48,307 nucleotides of DNA from Actinomycetes bacterium. GTDB taxonomy: Bacteria > Actinomycetota > Acidimicrobiia > Acidimicrobiales > JAMCPL01. Numbering within the stretch: position 1 is the first letter of the stretch; each line of letters opens with the position of its first letter. The translations under genes and the position numbers were made by a program. Positions 7,766-19,165 of this stretch are shown here, in pieces. Location: the NCBI GenBank assembly GCA_021816935.1, contig JAKAWR010000015.1, positions 1 to 48,307 of the forward strand, read 5' to 3'. Under the pieces are notes generated by a model. The model searched no databases and was not told where the DNA came from. It saw only the letters and a list, made by a program, of their open reading frames with translations.

Positions 7766-8566
7766 TCAGCTGGCCGCGCTAAGCCGATGCTGGGTATGCC
7801 TCCACGCGTAGAATGCCGCCCCGGTGGCTGCTGCCAGAGCCACCCCTGTGATCGCCGCCGTCGAGAACGCCGGTACCGGCATACGATCCCGTAAGCGAAC
7901 CGGGCTCGTGAAGTTGAGAATGGGCCATTCCCTCTCCTCCGCTGTCCGGGCAAGCGCCCTGTCGGGATTGACTGCGCGAGGGTGGCCCACTGCCTCCAGC
8001 ATCGGGAGGTCGGTCATCGAGTCGCTGTACGCAAAAGACTGCGCCAGGTCGATTCCCCGATGCCCGGCCTCATCCCTTATTGCCTCGGCTTTTGCCGGGC
8101 CATAGGCATAGCGCTCGATCTCGCCCGTATAGCGCCCGTCATCGTCCACGACCGCCCTGCTCGCGATGGCCCCATCGGCACCGAGTAGCTCGGCAAGCGG
8201 CACGACTATCTCCTCGGGAGATGCCGACACGATGAACACGAGGTCACCCGCCGCTCTGTGGCCTTCGATGAGGTCCAAGGCCTCGACGAAAATGATCGGC
8301 TCGATCACCTCGCCCAGGGTCTCCCGCACGAGGCGGGCCAGCTCGTCCCGATCGGCGCCCTTCGCAAGCTCCAGCACCCGCTGCCTGGTCTTCTGCATCC
8401 GCGAATCACCCGCCCCGAAGTGCAGGTAGACCAGCTGCATCGTAAGAGCCCTGGCGAGCGCCGTCGCCGACAATAACCCCTCACGAAACAGTGGCCTCCC
8501 GTAGGCGACCATGGACGCGCGGGCTATTACGGTCTTGTCCAGGTCAAAGAACGCCGCTCTCCTCAT
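7766..8566 (-). CDS. HAD-IB family hydrolase (SerB-like phosphatase)
   Basis: This is a cytoplasmic HAD phosphatase. Motif I FFDLDKT holds Asp8 (nucleophile) and Asp10. Motif II is IVSAS, and motif III/IV combines Lys in GPAKAEAI with YSDSMTDLPML. The cap insert after motif I matches the HAD-IB subgroup, which includes phosphoserine phosphatase and lysophosphatidate/CicA-type enzymes. A C-terminal hydrophobic helix (AAITGVALAAATGAAFYAW) may tether it to the membrane. I chose the ATG at 8566, just before the DxD motif (266 residues). The frame stays open to 8632, but the added residues look non-native. The substrate is not decidable from sequence. Confidence 0.85.
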   Translation of the reverse strand: MRRAAFFDLDKTVIARASMVAYGRPLFREGLLSATALARALTMQLVYLHFGAGDSRMQKTRQRVLELAKGADRDELARLVRETLGEVIEPIIFVEALDLIEGHRAAGDLVFIVSASPEEIVVPLAELLGADGAIASRAVVDDDGRYTGEIERYAYGPAKAEAIRDEAGHRGIDLAQSFAYSDSMTDLPMLEAVGHPRAVNPDRALARTAEEREWPILNFTSPVRLRDRMPVPAFSTAAITGVALAAATGAAFYAWRHTQHRLSAAS

Positions 8567-8889
8567 ACTCCTCAGTCTACCTGCCAGGCACTCGCAACAG
8601 GTGTACCCTCCGGTCCTTGCTTTCGTGGCCAAGTTCCGTATATGTTATGCTGCGGCGGCCGGAGGATCGGCCCGCCGTGGCAGTGTTCTTGGATGGACAT
8701 GCGAGGCGCGCCGCTGTACTACAGCTAGTGCGCCTCCAGATATCACGGATCGCCGCAGGCAGGACATGGCCTGCGGGTGCCGAACGGGGAAAGCTCGGGC
8801 AAGGGCTCGGGTATGCCCCGCGTAATAAGTGAGAGCCCGCAACGGTCACCTGTCCGGGCTCCCGGCAAACCAAGGAGTTCAACAGTTTC

Positions 8890-11271
<2,382 letters not shown>

Positions 11272-11430
11272 GCAGGCATACCCTGCGGGTCCGTACCTCG
11301 GGGAGAGTGGCGCTACGAGAGAGAACGCTGCTCGGGCAGTAAAGAACGCGACTCGGGCAGTGCGGATGAGACGATGCCGGCCGACGCGGCAACGCCACCC
11401 GGCATCCCGTGAAAGAGGCATGATAATACG

Positions 11431-14400
11431 GTGAAAACCTCAGCGGGAGCCAAACCGCTTGTGATAGTCGAGTCCCCGACAAAGGCACGTACCATCGCGG
11501 GGGTTCTAGGAGACGGTTACATCGTGGAATCGTCCATCGGCCATATCCGCGACCTTCCGAGGAACGCTGATGAGATCCCGGCCGCGGTGAAAGGTGAGGA
11601 TTGGGCTCGGCTCGGGGTTGATGTGGAGGAGGGCTTCAAGCCGCTCTACATCATCCCCAGGGAGAAGCGGGAGGTCGTCTCCCGGCTGAAAGCCCTTCTT
11701 CGGGACGCTGCCGAGCTGTATCTGGCGACAGATGAGGACCGGGAGGGTGAGTCCATAGCGTGGCACCTCCTCGAGGTGCTTTCCCCGAGCGTGCCCGTAA
11801 AGCGGATGGTATTCCACGAGATAACGGTCCCCGCAATACAGCGAGCCGTGAGGGAGTGGCGCGACCTGGACAAGAAGCTCGTAGATGCCCAGGAGGCAAG
11901 GCGGATCCTCGACCGGCTTTACGGCTATGAGCTCTCTCCGGTCCTCTGGCGCAAGGTCATGCCGAAGCTCTCTGCCGGCAGGGTACAGAGCGTCGCCACC
12001 CGCCTTATTGTCGAGCGCGAGCGGGACCGGATGAGGTTCCGAGCCGCATCGTGGTGGGATATAGAGGGGACATTCGCAACTTTGACGCCGGCGCAGCCTG
12101 GAACCGGGGCCGGGGCCGGTGCCGGGGCCAGGGCCAGGAGCGGGGCCGGGGCCGGGGCCAGGAGCGGGGCCGGGGCCAGGCCCGGGACTGGAACCGGAGG
12201 GGATGAGACTGCCGGGACCACCCCCGCCGACGAAGGATCGTTCCACGCCACACTTGTCGCACTGGGATCCGTCCCCATAGCCACTGGCAAGGACTTCGGT
12301 GAGACGGGCGTCCTCTCTACCAAGACGCCGGTGCGCCTAGTGCTGGAGGATGAGGCGAGGGCGCTGGCTGGACGGCTCGTAGGTGCCGGATTCAAGGTCG
12401 CCTCGGTCGCGGAGAAGCCCTACGGCCGCTCCCCCGCTGCCCCGTTCACGACCTCCACCCTGCAACAGGAAGCCGGGCGCAAGCTGCGATTCAGCTCCCG
12501 GCGCACGATGCAGGTCGCGCAGCACCTCTACGAGGAGGGGTGGATCACCTATATGAGGACCGATTCCACGATCCTCTCCGACGAGGCGATCACCGCTGCC
12601 CGGGCAGCCGTCAAGACACTCTACGGACCGGCGAAACTCCCGGGGAACCCGCGGATGTACCGCTCGAAAGTCAAGAACGCCCAGGAGGCTCACGAAGCAA
12701 TAAGGCCTGCCGGTGAGACTTTCAGGTCCATCGAGGAGGCCCGCAGGGTCCTGTCCGGTGACGAACTACGCCTTTACGAGCTCGTATGGAGGCGGACGAT
12801 AGCTTCGCAGATGATCGACTGCACGGGTACCACGGTGCAGGTCCGCCTCGGAGCGTCCGACCCAGGCACGGGCGAGATGGTGGAAATGGCCACCAGCGGG
12901 ACCACCATTATCGAACCCGGCTTCCTTCTCGCCTACGAAGAGGGCAGTGACGACGCAAGTGAGAACGGGTCCGTGAACGAGGTCGACTCTTCCGCCGGCA
13001 GTCGTGAGAACAGGCTTCCACCCTTGCGGCAAGGTCAGGAGCTGAATGCGCTCGGGATGGAGCCGCGCTCGCACACGACCCAGCCGCCCGCAAGGTACAC
13101 CGAGGCATCCCTGGTCAAGGCCCTGGAGGAGCGCGGAATAGGCAGGCCGTCCACCTATGCCGCAATCATTTCGACAATCATCGACCGGGGATATTGTTGG
13201 AAGAAGGGATCCGCGCTGGTCCCCTCTTTTGTGGCTTTTGCCGTTGTGGGGCTACTGGAGCGCCACTTCACAGAGCTCGTCGATTACGGGTTCACGGCGA
13301 CGATGGAAGACGAGCTGGACGAGATCGCCGGGGGCAGGGAAGACTCCGTGCCCTGGCTCAATCGCTTCTATTTCGGCGCTGGCGGCCATGGGGGCGGGCT
13401 TTCCGAGACGGAGATCGGAACCGCCCCTCTTTCGGTTCGAGGGCTCAAGCAGGAGATTACTCTCCAGCTGGATGCCATCGATCCGAGAGAGATCAACCGG
13501 ATCGAGCTCGGGACCCCTCCCGCAGGCGAGACCGTGGTGGTGAGGGTCGGCCGGTACGGGCCATACCTGCAGCAGGGCGAGACTCGCGCACCCATACCGG
13601 ACGGCACCTGCCCCGACGAGCTGTCGCTGGAGCGAGCGCTCGAACTGCTTGCCGCGGGGGCCGATTCCGGCAGGGAGCTCGGCAGGGACCCCGCCTCTGG
13701 CCAGCCAGTCTACCTGCGGACAGGCAGGTTTGGCCCCTACGTGCAGCTGGGAGAGGACGGGGATGGAAAGGACAAGCCTAAGCGGTCATCGCTTTTTCGG
13801 ACGATGACGCCCGAGACGGTCGATCTGGACAGCGCTCTCCAGCTGCTGTCGATCCCACGCCTCATCGGTACCGATCCCGATAACGGCGAGGAGGTGTGGG
13901 CGAGAAACGGCCGCTTCGGTCCCTATATCGAGAGAGGTAAGGAGAGCCGCAGCCTGGAGGGCGAGGAGCTGCTACTCACCATCGACCTCGACGATGCCCT
14001 GCGCCGCCTGAGAGAACCTAAGGTGCGGCGAGGGCGGGCCGCGGCGATGCCGTTGAAGGAACTCGGTACCGACCCGCAATCGGGAGGAACGATCACGCTG
14101 CGGGACGGTCGCTTCGGCCCCTATGTGACAGATGGAACCGTCAACGCCTCGTTGCGCCGCGGCGACCTGCCCGAAGAGATCACGACCGAACGTGCCGTCG
14201 AGCTGCTGTCGATGAGGCGCACTGCGCTAGCCGACGGTACCGCCACGTCACGATCGCGCTCCACCTCGTCCAGGAAGAAGACGGCATCCGGGATCGGCAA
14301 GGCAGCCGGGTCGTCCAGGGCCGGGTCCAAGGCTAAGTCCTCCCGAGCGGGCTCGGCGGCCAAGCCTTCCTCGAGGTCTGTCACGGCAAGGTCCTCCTCG

Positions 14401-14523
14401 CGGGCCGGCACGGCTGAGTCGCCTACGAAGTCGGTGGAGCCCAAGCCTTCCGTAGGATCCTCACCGCCCGAACGCCCCCCCACGCCGTCATCCCCGGAAC
14501 CGGACCCGACTGCGGACGGATGA
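11431..14523 (+). CDS. topA: DNA topoisomerase I (type IA)
   Basis: TopA relaxes negative supercoils. The 1030-residue protein has an N-terminal TOPRIM domain (LVIVESPTKA; the metal site is DEDREGE at 101-107). The catalytic Tyr374 sits in WITYMRTDS, and the hinge signature is YELSPVLWRKVMPKLSAGRVQS. Four C-terminal GRYGPY/GRFGPY repeat domains follow, as in other actinobacteria. A Lys/Ser/Arg/Ala-rich basic tail from about residue 930 probably binds DNA. Residues 224-257 are a Gly/Ala/Arg insertion from a GGGGCC-type repeat, just after the strand WWDIEGTFATL. Start GTG 11431; tmk follows after one base. Confidence 0.97.
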   Translation: MKTSAGAKPLVIVESPTKARTIAGVLGDGYIVESSIGHIRDLPRNADEIPAAVKGEDWARLGVDVEEGFKPLYIIPREKREVVSRLKALLRDAAELYLATDEDREGESIAWHLLEVLSPSVPVKRMVFHEITVPAIQRAVREWRDLDKKLVDAQEARRILDRLYGYELSPVLWRKVMPKLSAGRVQSVATRLIVERERDRMRFRAASWWDIEGTFATLTPAQPGTGAGAGAGARARSGAGAGARSGAGARPGTGTGGDETAGTTPADEGSFHATLVALGSVPIATGKDFGETGVLSTKTPVRLVLEDEARALAGRLVGAGFKVASVAEKPYGRSPAAPFTTSTLQQEAGRKLRFSSRRTMQVAQHLYEEGWITYMRTDSTILSDEAITAARAAVKTLYGPAKLPGNPRMYRSKVKNAQEAHEAIRPAGETFRSIEEARRVLSGDELRLYELVWRRTIASQMIDCTGTTVQVRLGASDPGTGEMVEMATSGTTIIEPGFLLAYEEGSDDASENGSVNEVDSSAGSRENRLPPLRQGQELNALGMEPRSHTTQPPARYTEASLVKALEERGIGRPSTYAAIISTIIDRGYCWKKGSALVPSFVAFAVVGLLERHFTELVDYGFTATMEDELDEIAGGREDSVPWLNRFYFGAGGHGGGLSETEIGTAPLSVRGLKQEITLQLDAIDPREINRIELGTPPAGETVVVRVGRYGPYLQQGETRAPIPDGTCPDELSLERALELLAAGADSGRELGRDPASGQPVYLRTGRFGPYVQLGEDGDGKDKPKRSSLFRTMTPETVDLDSALQLLSIPRLIGTDPDNGEEVWARNGRFGPYIERGKESRSLEGEELLLTIDLDDALRRLREPKVRRGRAAAMPLKELGTDPQSGGTITLRDGRFGPYVTDGTVNASLRRGDLPEEITTERAVELLSMRRTALADGTATSRSRSTSSRKKTASGIGKAAGSSRAGSKAKSSRAGSAAKPSSRSVTARSSSRAGTAESPTKSVEPKPSVGSSPPERPPTPSSPEPDPTADG
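12101..12200. repeat. GGGGCC-type low-complexity insert in topA
   Basis: About 100 bases are built from GGGGCCGGGGCC and GGGGCCAGGAGC variants. In frame they encode Gly-Ala-Gly-Ala/Ser/Arg. The insert lies in a surface region between conserved segments of the enzyme and keeps the reading frame. Repeated G4 runs two bases apart could form quadruplexes. Confidence 0.85.
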
Positions 14524-14524
14524 G

Positions 14525-15304
14525 ATGCCAGCTCTCCGAGGCCGCCTGATCGCCCTCGAGGGCATCGACGGATCGGGCAAGTCGACGCAGGCCGGCATGC
14601 TCGCAGACTCGCTCGGCGCAGTCTTGACTGCCGAGCCGGGAGGAACGGCTCTCGGCAGGGAGCTTCGCCCGCTCCTTCTCGGGCGAAGCAAGGTTGGGGA
14701 CGGACCGGTTGGGGACGGACCGGTTGGGGACGGACCGGTTGGGGACGGACCGGTTGGGGACGGACCGGTTGGCAGCGGCACAACCGGCAGCGACGCGACC
14801 GCGACACCCGCCGGCCGTACGGTGTCGCCGGATGACGTAGGCTCGATAGCGCCAATCGCAGAGCTTCTCCTCATGCTTGCCGACCGTGCTCAGGACATCG
14901 CCGAGAACATCCTCCCTGCGCTCGAGCGTGGTTCCTGGGTGGTCGCCGACAGATTTTCCGGGTCCACCCTTGCCTACCAGGGATTCGGCAGGAGTATCGA
15001 CCTGCATACCCTGGAAACGGTCGTCGCGGTGGCAACCGGCGGTCTCGAGCCAGACCTGACCATTCTTGTCGACGTCCCCGTCAAGGTGGCTCTCGAGAGA
15101 CTGAATCGGACTTCGGCGGTGGAACTGACGATGACCATGGATCGATTCGAGTCTGCCGGGGCCGATTTCCTGGGACGGGTTCGCGACGGTTACCTTGAGC
15201 TCGCCAGAAGTCGCCCGGACGCCTGGGCCGTCATCGACGGGACCCTGCCGGTCGATGATACGGCGAAAGCGTTGCTTGGCCTCGTCAGGAGCAGGCTCGG
15301 ATGA
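14525..15304 (+). CDS. tmk: Thymidylate kinase
   Basis: It phosphorylates dTMP to dTDP. The P-loop is LEGIDGSGKSTQ (residues 10-21), followed by the TAEPGGT substrate loop. DRFSGSTLAYQGFGR is the DR[YF] base-binding motif, and DVPVKVALERL follows. Residues 56-80 are five copies of VGDGP, followed by another Gly/Ser/Thr-rich stretch, before the conserved APIAELLLMLADRAQ helix. This makes the protein 259 residues instead of about 210. The insert replaces the loop usually linking the TAEPGGT segment to the helix. The gene starts one base after topA and shares ATGA with holB, so the three are probably one transcript. Confidence 0.95.
   Translation: MPALRGRLIALEGIDGSGKSTQAGMLADSLGAVLTAEPGGTALGRELRPLLLGRSKVGDGPVGDGPVGDGPVGDGPVGDGPVGSGTTGSDATATPAGRTVSPDDVGSIAPIAELLLMLADRAQDIAENILPALERGSWVVADRFSGSTLAYQGFGRSIDLHTLETVVAVATGGLEPDLTILVDVPVKVALERLNRTSAVELTMTMDRFESAGADFLGRVRDGYLELARSRPDAWAVIDGTLPVDDTAKALLGLVRSRLG
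14692..14766. repeat. 15-bp x5 minisatellite in tmk
   Basis: Five identical tandem copies of GGTTGGGGACGGACC, each coding VGDGP. The array lies directly after an inverted repeat (CTTCGCCCG ... CGGGCGAAG, about 14662-14689). Perfect identity implies recent expansion or homogenisation. Confidence 0.97.
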
Positions 15305-16506
15305 CCGATCCACTGGACGCCGGCAGATCACCGGATAGCGAACGGACAGCCCCTGACCTTCTCTCAGCCGACAGCGGCGAACACGGGGTGATGCCAGCAG
15401 TTGCGGACGATAGACGACCGGCGCCAGCGCTCTTCGCGTCCGTAGCCGGACAGGAGACCGCCAAGGAGTTGCTCAGGGGTTTCGCCCGTCGTCCGGTGCA
15501 TGCCTATCTCCTTTCGGGTGGCTGCGAACAGGACAGGCGGGGCCTGTGGCGGGCCTTCGCCGCCGCGTTGCTGTGCCCTGACGGCGGCTGCGGAATATGC
15601 GCCTGGTGCAAACGGGCACTGGAAGGCAGACACCCCGACTTCACAGAGATAGGCCCGGTGGCGAACAATCTTTCCGTTGAGGAGGCCAGGGCCGCCGTGC
15701 GCACCGCTCAGCGGAAACCGATTGCCGCCGCAAGGCAGGTCATCGTGGTAAACGACATTCACCGGGGCTACCTGGCGACCCCGGTCCTGCTCAAGACCGT
15801 CGAGGAACCTCCACCTCACACCGTGTTCGTCCTGGCGACCGACTCCACCCCTCGCTGGATGGCAACTATCGTATCACGATGTGTCAGCATCGAGCTGGCA
15901 CCTCCCCAGTCTCACGGTACGCCGGGTAGCGGCTGCTTTGTTGGGGAGCAACCGCAAGATGGGAGGCGGGATGCGTTGGATGGCGCAGACCGCCACGAGC
16001 GTGCCAGTGACGCCCCCCTCGAAGGGGACGCAGCCACTGATGGCGACACTTATCTGGCCGTATGGGCGACAATCCCGGAACGGCTGCAGTATACCGGCCA
16101 AGCCGTAGCGTCGCTGGCCGCAGAGCTTGCGAGTGCTCTGGATCTCGCACTGAGACCCGTTCAGAAGCGCCACACGGAGGCTCTGAAGGAACTGGCAGGC
16201 GAGGAGGAGATGATGGGCGGTGCCGACTCGGCCGTGAGGAACCGCCTGGAGGAGCGCCAGCACAGGGAGCTGCGACGGGCTCGCACCGATCTGCTACGCG
16301 AAGGCATGAACAGGCTCGCCGGGATCTACAGGGTCCGGCTGGCTGCCGAGCCGGGTGGAGTGCCTTCTCCGGCAACTGCCGATCGGCTCCGGCGATTGGA
16401 CCGATCCGAGCGGACACTGGCAAAGGCGTCCGCCGCGCTGGTGCGGAACCCCAACGAGACGCTCCTCATCGAGTCGCTCCTACTCGATCTCGCCTCGCCC
16501 GATTGA
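15301..16506 (+). CDS. holB: DNA polymerase III delta-prime subunit (clamp loader)
   Basis: The 401-residue protein belongs to the clamp loader that places the sliding clamp at primed sites. VAGQETAKELLRGFARRPVHAYLLSGG is the AAA+ start. The P-loop is degenerate (GGCEQDRRGL, no GKT), as usual for delta-prime. A Cys4 zinc module CPDGGCGICAWC lies at about 91-102, followed by IGPVANNLSVEEAR, LLKTVEEPPPHTVF and the SRC motif (TIVSRC). An N-terminal extension of about 40 residues and a spacer around residues 200-245 (after SIELAPP) are lineage-specific. Overlapping ATGA with tmk indicates coupling. Confidence 0.92.
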   Translation: MTDPLDAGRSPDSERTAPDLLSADSGEHGVMPAVADDRRPAPALFASVAGQETAKELLRGFARRPVHAYLLSGGCEQDRRGLWRAFAAALLCPDGGCGICAWCKRALEGRHPDFTEIGPVANNLSVEEARAAVRTAQRKPIAAARQVIVVNDIHRGYLATPVLLKTVEEPPPHTVFVLATDSTPRWMATIVSRCVSIELAPPQSHGTPGSGCFVGEQPQDGRRDALDGADRHERASDAPLEGDAATDGDTYLAVWATIPERLQYTGQAVASLAAELASALDLALRPVQKRHTEALKELAGEEEMMGGADSAVRNRLEERQHRELRRARTDLLREGMNRLAGIYRVRLAAEPGGVPSPATADRLRRLDRSERTLAKASAALVRNPNETLLIESLLLDLASPD

Positions 16507-16824
16507 GCCGGCTGCGGCTCTCAACCTCCTGCACACCACCACGACCCGCTCCCACTCGATCTCGCCTCGCTCGCCGACCTGACCCTGGCCGGGGAACTCT
16601 AGCGGTGTATCCCGTGATTCACGTCGCCCTTGACGAGCCACGGTTCGCGGCCCGGCAAGGACCAGTTCCAACGGTCCACTGGGCCGTTGAGAGGAAGGCA
16701 TGGCGAAACGCTCCAATTAATTGCGGGCCACACCACTAACGCTTTGGAAACGTCGCCATCCCGATCGGGCGCCTTTCCGGCAACGTTCATGGTTTGTGCG
16801 CGCCTCGGTGTTAACGTAACAGGG
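16507..16824. other. Region between holB and the exonuclease gene
   Basis: No gene is supported here. The frame of the downstream exonuclease remains open to 16630, but that extension does not look like protein. A short direct repeat (ACTCGATCTCGCCTCGC near 16481 and 16556) spans the end of holB. I searched for a tRNA by its T-loop and found none. Confidence 0.5.
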
Positions 16825-17634
16825 ATGGCAGCAGGCAAACCAGCTCCTCTATTGCGGGAGGCTTCAACAGATGCGGGCCCGTTCACTGAGGACGCGGGAT
16901 CGCCGGGTTTGCCATCACCGCAGGCCTGGGTAAATGGCACCATGCTCGGCTTCGATCTGGAGACTACCGGCACCGACCCGCTGAGCGACGTACCGGTGTC
17001 GGTCGCATTCGTGGGTGCCGTGGGAGGTAGCGTGGGTGGAGAGCGCTATTTCATAGTTGACCCGGGTCGCGAAGTGCCCGCTGGCGCAGCGGCGATCCAC
17101 GGCATCACCACTGAGCGTGCCCGGGCGGAGGGGATGCCACTCGAGGAAGCAGCCCGGACAATCTCCGGCGAGCTGCAATCGGCGGCGGCAAGCGCTACTC
17201 TCGTCGTAGCAATGAACGCCGCATTCGACCTGACGATGGCCGAAGCGATCTGCATCGCAGCGGGTGTTCCCGCTCCGTCCACGATGGATCTTCTTGTGGC
17301 CGACATCTTGGTCATCGACCGCGAGTACGATCGCTACCGCAGCGGCAAGCGGACACTGACCGCACTGTGCGAGCACTACGGCGTCGAGCTGGGCGAAGCC
17401 CACAACGCCTCGGGGGATGCCCAGGCAGCACTGTCCGTGCTGATCGAGCAGGTCGGCCACTACCCCGGATTGGCAAAGTTGTCGACAGTCAAGTTGATGC
17501 AGGCCCAAAGCATCTGGCATCGCGGTCAGGTACGCCGCCTCTCGGAGTATTTCGTCTCCCAGGGAAGACGGGCAATCCCCGAGTCCCAGGAAGACTGGCC
17601 GATCTGGCGAGTAGCAGGCAGTGACGGTTCCTAA
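16825..17634 (+). CDS. DnaQ-like 3'-5' exonuclease (DEDDh)
   Basis: This is probably a single-strand exonuclease for proofreading or repair. The Exo I motif is GFDLETTGTD (Asp44, Glu46), followed by AIHGIT. Exo II is VAMNAAFDLTM, and Exo III epsilon is HNASGDAQAA (His193, Asp198), so all four acidic residues and the DEDDh His are present. I chose ATG 16825 (269 residues), which leaves a 35-residue leader before the domain; ATG 16942 is an alternative. The C-terminal 60 residues (SIWHRGQVRRLSEYF) match actinobacterial stand-alone exonucleases of this type. It is not part of a polymerase. Confidence 0.9.
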   Translation: MAAGKPAPLLREASTDAGPFTEDAGSPGLPSPQAWVNGTMLGFDLETTGTDPLSDVPVSVAFVGAVGGSVGGERYFIVDPGREVPAGAAAIHGITTERARAEGMPLEEAARTISGELQSAAASATLVVAMNAAFDLTMAEAICIAAGVPAPSTMDLLVADILVIDREYDRYRSGKRTLTALCEHYGVELGEAHNASGDAQAALSVLIEQVGHYPGLAKLSTVKLMQAQSIWHRGQVRRLSEYFVSQGRRAIPESQEDWPIWRVAGSDGS

Positions 17635-17654
17635 GCAGCCCGCCGCTCGCTGAT

Positions 17655-17815
17655 CGCCGCCTACTCCTTCTACCTGTATGGTCATCGACTGACCCGGCCC
17701 GAGTGCGCCATTTGCGCTGCACTGGGCGGCAGTGCCTGAGAGCTTCGAGGGATTGTTCGGCCTCGTGTCGCCCAACAACATCGACGATCACGTTGATCGT
17801 TCCAGCAAAGTTTCG
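17655..17815 (-). pseudogene. Two fused scraps of DTR-module protein
   Basis: On the minus strand, 17815-17772 reads NFAGTINVIVDVVG, the end of a DTR module. Positions 17771-17655 read DTRPNNPSKLSGTAAQC ... VEGVGG, the beginning of a module. The second scrap matches 23849-23965 (inside the 887-residue protein) at 115 of 117 bases. It is a recombination leftover downstream of the ASH-domain lipoprotein. Confidence 0.8.
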
Positions 17816-17820
17816 GGTTG

Positions 17821-19164
17821 TTATGTCCCCACGCCATAAAGGGCAATATCGGTATACGGATTCGTATCGTTGCTGACAATGGTCAGGTTTGCATCGCGCG
17901 ATCCCGTCGAGCCGGGGGCGAAGGCCACCTGGAACGTGACGCTCTGCCCGGTGTTCAAGACAATCGGGTCGGACGCGCAAGAGCTGACAATTTGGGTGTT
18001 GCCGGCTGCGAGTATGCAGCCTGACGGGATGGAGTTGCTCGTGATCTTGTAGTCTGCCCCGGCGGGCCCGAGAATGCCGATACCGGGAATCACGAGAGCA
18101 GCGTTCCCCGCTCCCACAGCTGCTGCGCCATTGGTAATGGTCACCGTCTGTGGAGCGGTAGCCGATCCGACCGGGGTATCTGCGAAGTGAAGCTCCGGCG
18201 GCGTGACGACGACGTTCGGAGCCAGGGTCACAGCGCCGACGGTCATCTCCAGCGTGGCAGTCCCTGACCCGCTCATCGAGACGGATTGCCCGAGTGCCGC
18301 AATCCTTCCGGCAAGCGCGTACTCCGGCCAGCCGGTGAGCGAGAAGGTACCCTTGAAATCCGACGATGTTTTCATTTTGCAACTTGCCTTCAGCGGCAAG
18401 GTAGGCGTTCCTGGGAGAGTATTGGGGACCGTGTCCCCCGTGATCCCGCCGCTGCACGAGAGTTCCCCCTGACCTGACGTGAGACCACTTGCCGAAGTGA
18501 AGACATAGCTGAATGGCGGGCCGCCAGTGGTAGGGAGGATCACTATCATCCCCTTAGCCACTCCTTCGGAGAATGCAGCGGTTACCTCCGGTAGAGGCAG
18601 TATGGTGAGCTTCGCCGGATCGTAGGGATTGATCAGCATCTCCACGCCATTCACAGGGTTGTTCCAGCCCGTGGAAAACCCTCCGCTCGGGCAGTTCCCG
18701 GCGGCGCCGCCGCTGGTAGTCGCTGCACCAAGATGTACGGGACCGATAACGTATTGGCCTTTGACCAGCGTCGGGACGGCAATGATATCTTTGAAACTAA
18801 AGGTGTCGTGGGCGGTAGCACTGGCGGTGCAGGGGCCTGAATAGCTGATGGTGTAGTCCACTTTCCCTGAGCCGCTGACCGAGACGCCGGGGCTACCCTT
18901 ATTGGGAAGTGTCGACGGCGGCGAGGGGAGAGTTCCGCCTGCCGCAGAAGTGCTGCTTCCGGAGGAAGGTGTCGTGCTGCCGCCAGGCGTACTCGAGCCG
19001 GCGGAGCATGCCGAGAGCAGGAACACAAGACCGGTAAGCATGACCGCAACGGTACGTGACCAGCTGCGCGACCCGATCCGCTCCAATGATTTCCGGCGGT
19101 GGGATAACCCAGGGCCGGCAGGCAAAGCTGATGCAACACTCCCCGGCCTGGTCACTGGCGCCAC
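17821..19164 (-). CDS. Exported lipoprotein with C-terminal ASH/choice-of-anchor-D-type domain
   Basis: The product has 447 residues. A membrane segment ends in LLSAC (lipobox, Cys53), followed by a Ser/Gly/Thr/Pro linker to about 95 and a beta-rich domain of unknown type (about 97-330). The C-terminal beta-sandwich (about 335-447) has LHFADTPVGSATAPQTVTITN ... VTFQVAFAPGSTGSRDANLTI, typical of ASH-like (HYDIN, choice-of-anchor D) folds. The GTG start lies one base after the stop of the upstream 888-residue protein (TGA-G-GTG), so the two are co-translated and probably work together on the cell surface. A degenerate paralogue lies at 21938-23209. The function is unknown. Confidence 0.8.
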   Translation of the reverse strand: MAPVTRPGSVASALPAGPGLSHRRKSLERIGSRSWSRTVAVMLTGLVFLLSACSAGSSTPGGSTTPSSGSSTSAAGGTLPSPPSTLPNKGSPGVSVSGSGKVDYTISYSGPCTASATAHDTFSFKDIIAVPTLVKGQYVIGPVHLGAATTSGGAAGNCPSGGFSTGWNNPVNGVEMLINPYDPAKLTILPLPEVTAAFSEGVAKGMIVILPTTGGPPFSYVFTSASGLTSGQGELSCSGGITGDTVPNTLPGTPTLPLKASCKMKTSSDFKGTFSLTGWPEYALAGRIAALGQSVSMSGSGTATLEMTVGAVTLAPNVVVTPPELHFADTPVGSATAPQTVTITNGAAAVGAGNAALVIPGIGILGPAGADYKITSNSIPSGCILAAGNTQIVSSCASDPIVLNTGQSVTFQVAFAPGSTGSRDANLTIVSNDTNPYTDIALYGVGT

Positions 19165-19165
19165 C

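Noticed and set aside
16507-16824. tRNA gene after holB
   Set aside because: No T-loop GTTCRAN motif with matching stems.
17489-18457. 322-codon minus-strand frame over the exonuclease end and lipoprotein
   Set aside because: It covers the real lipoprotein in another frame; only the short DTR scrap inside it is meaningful.
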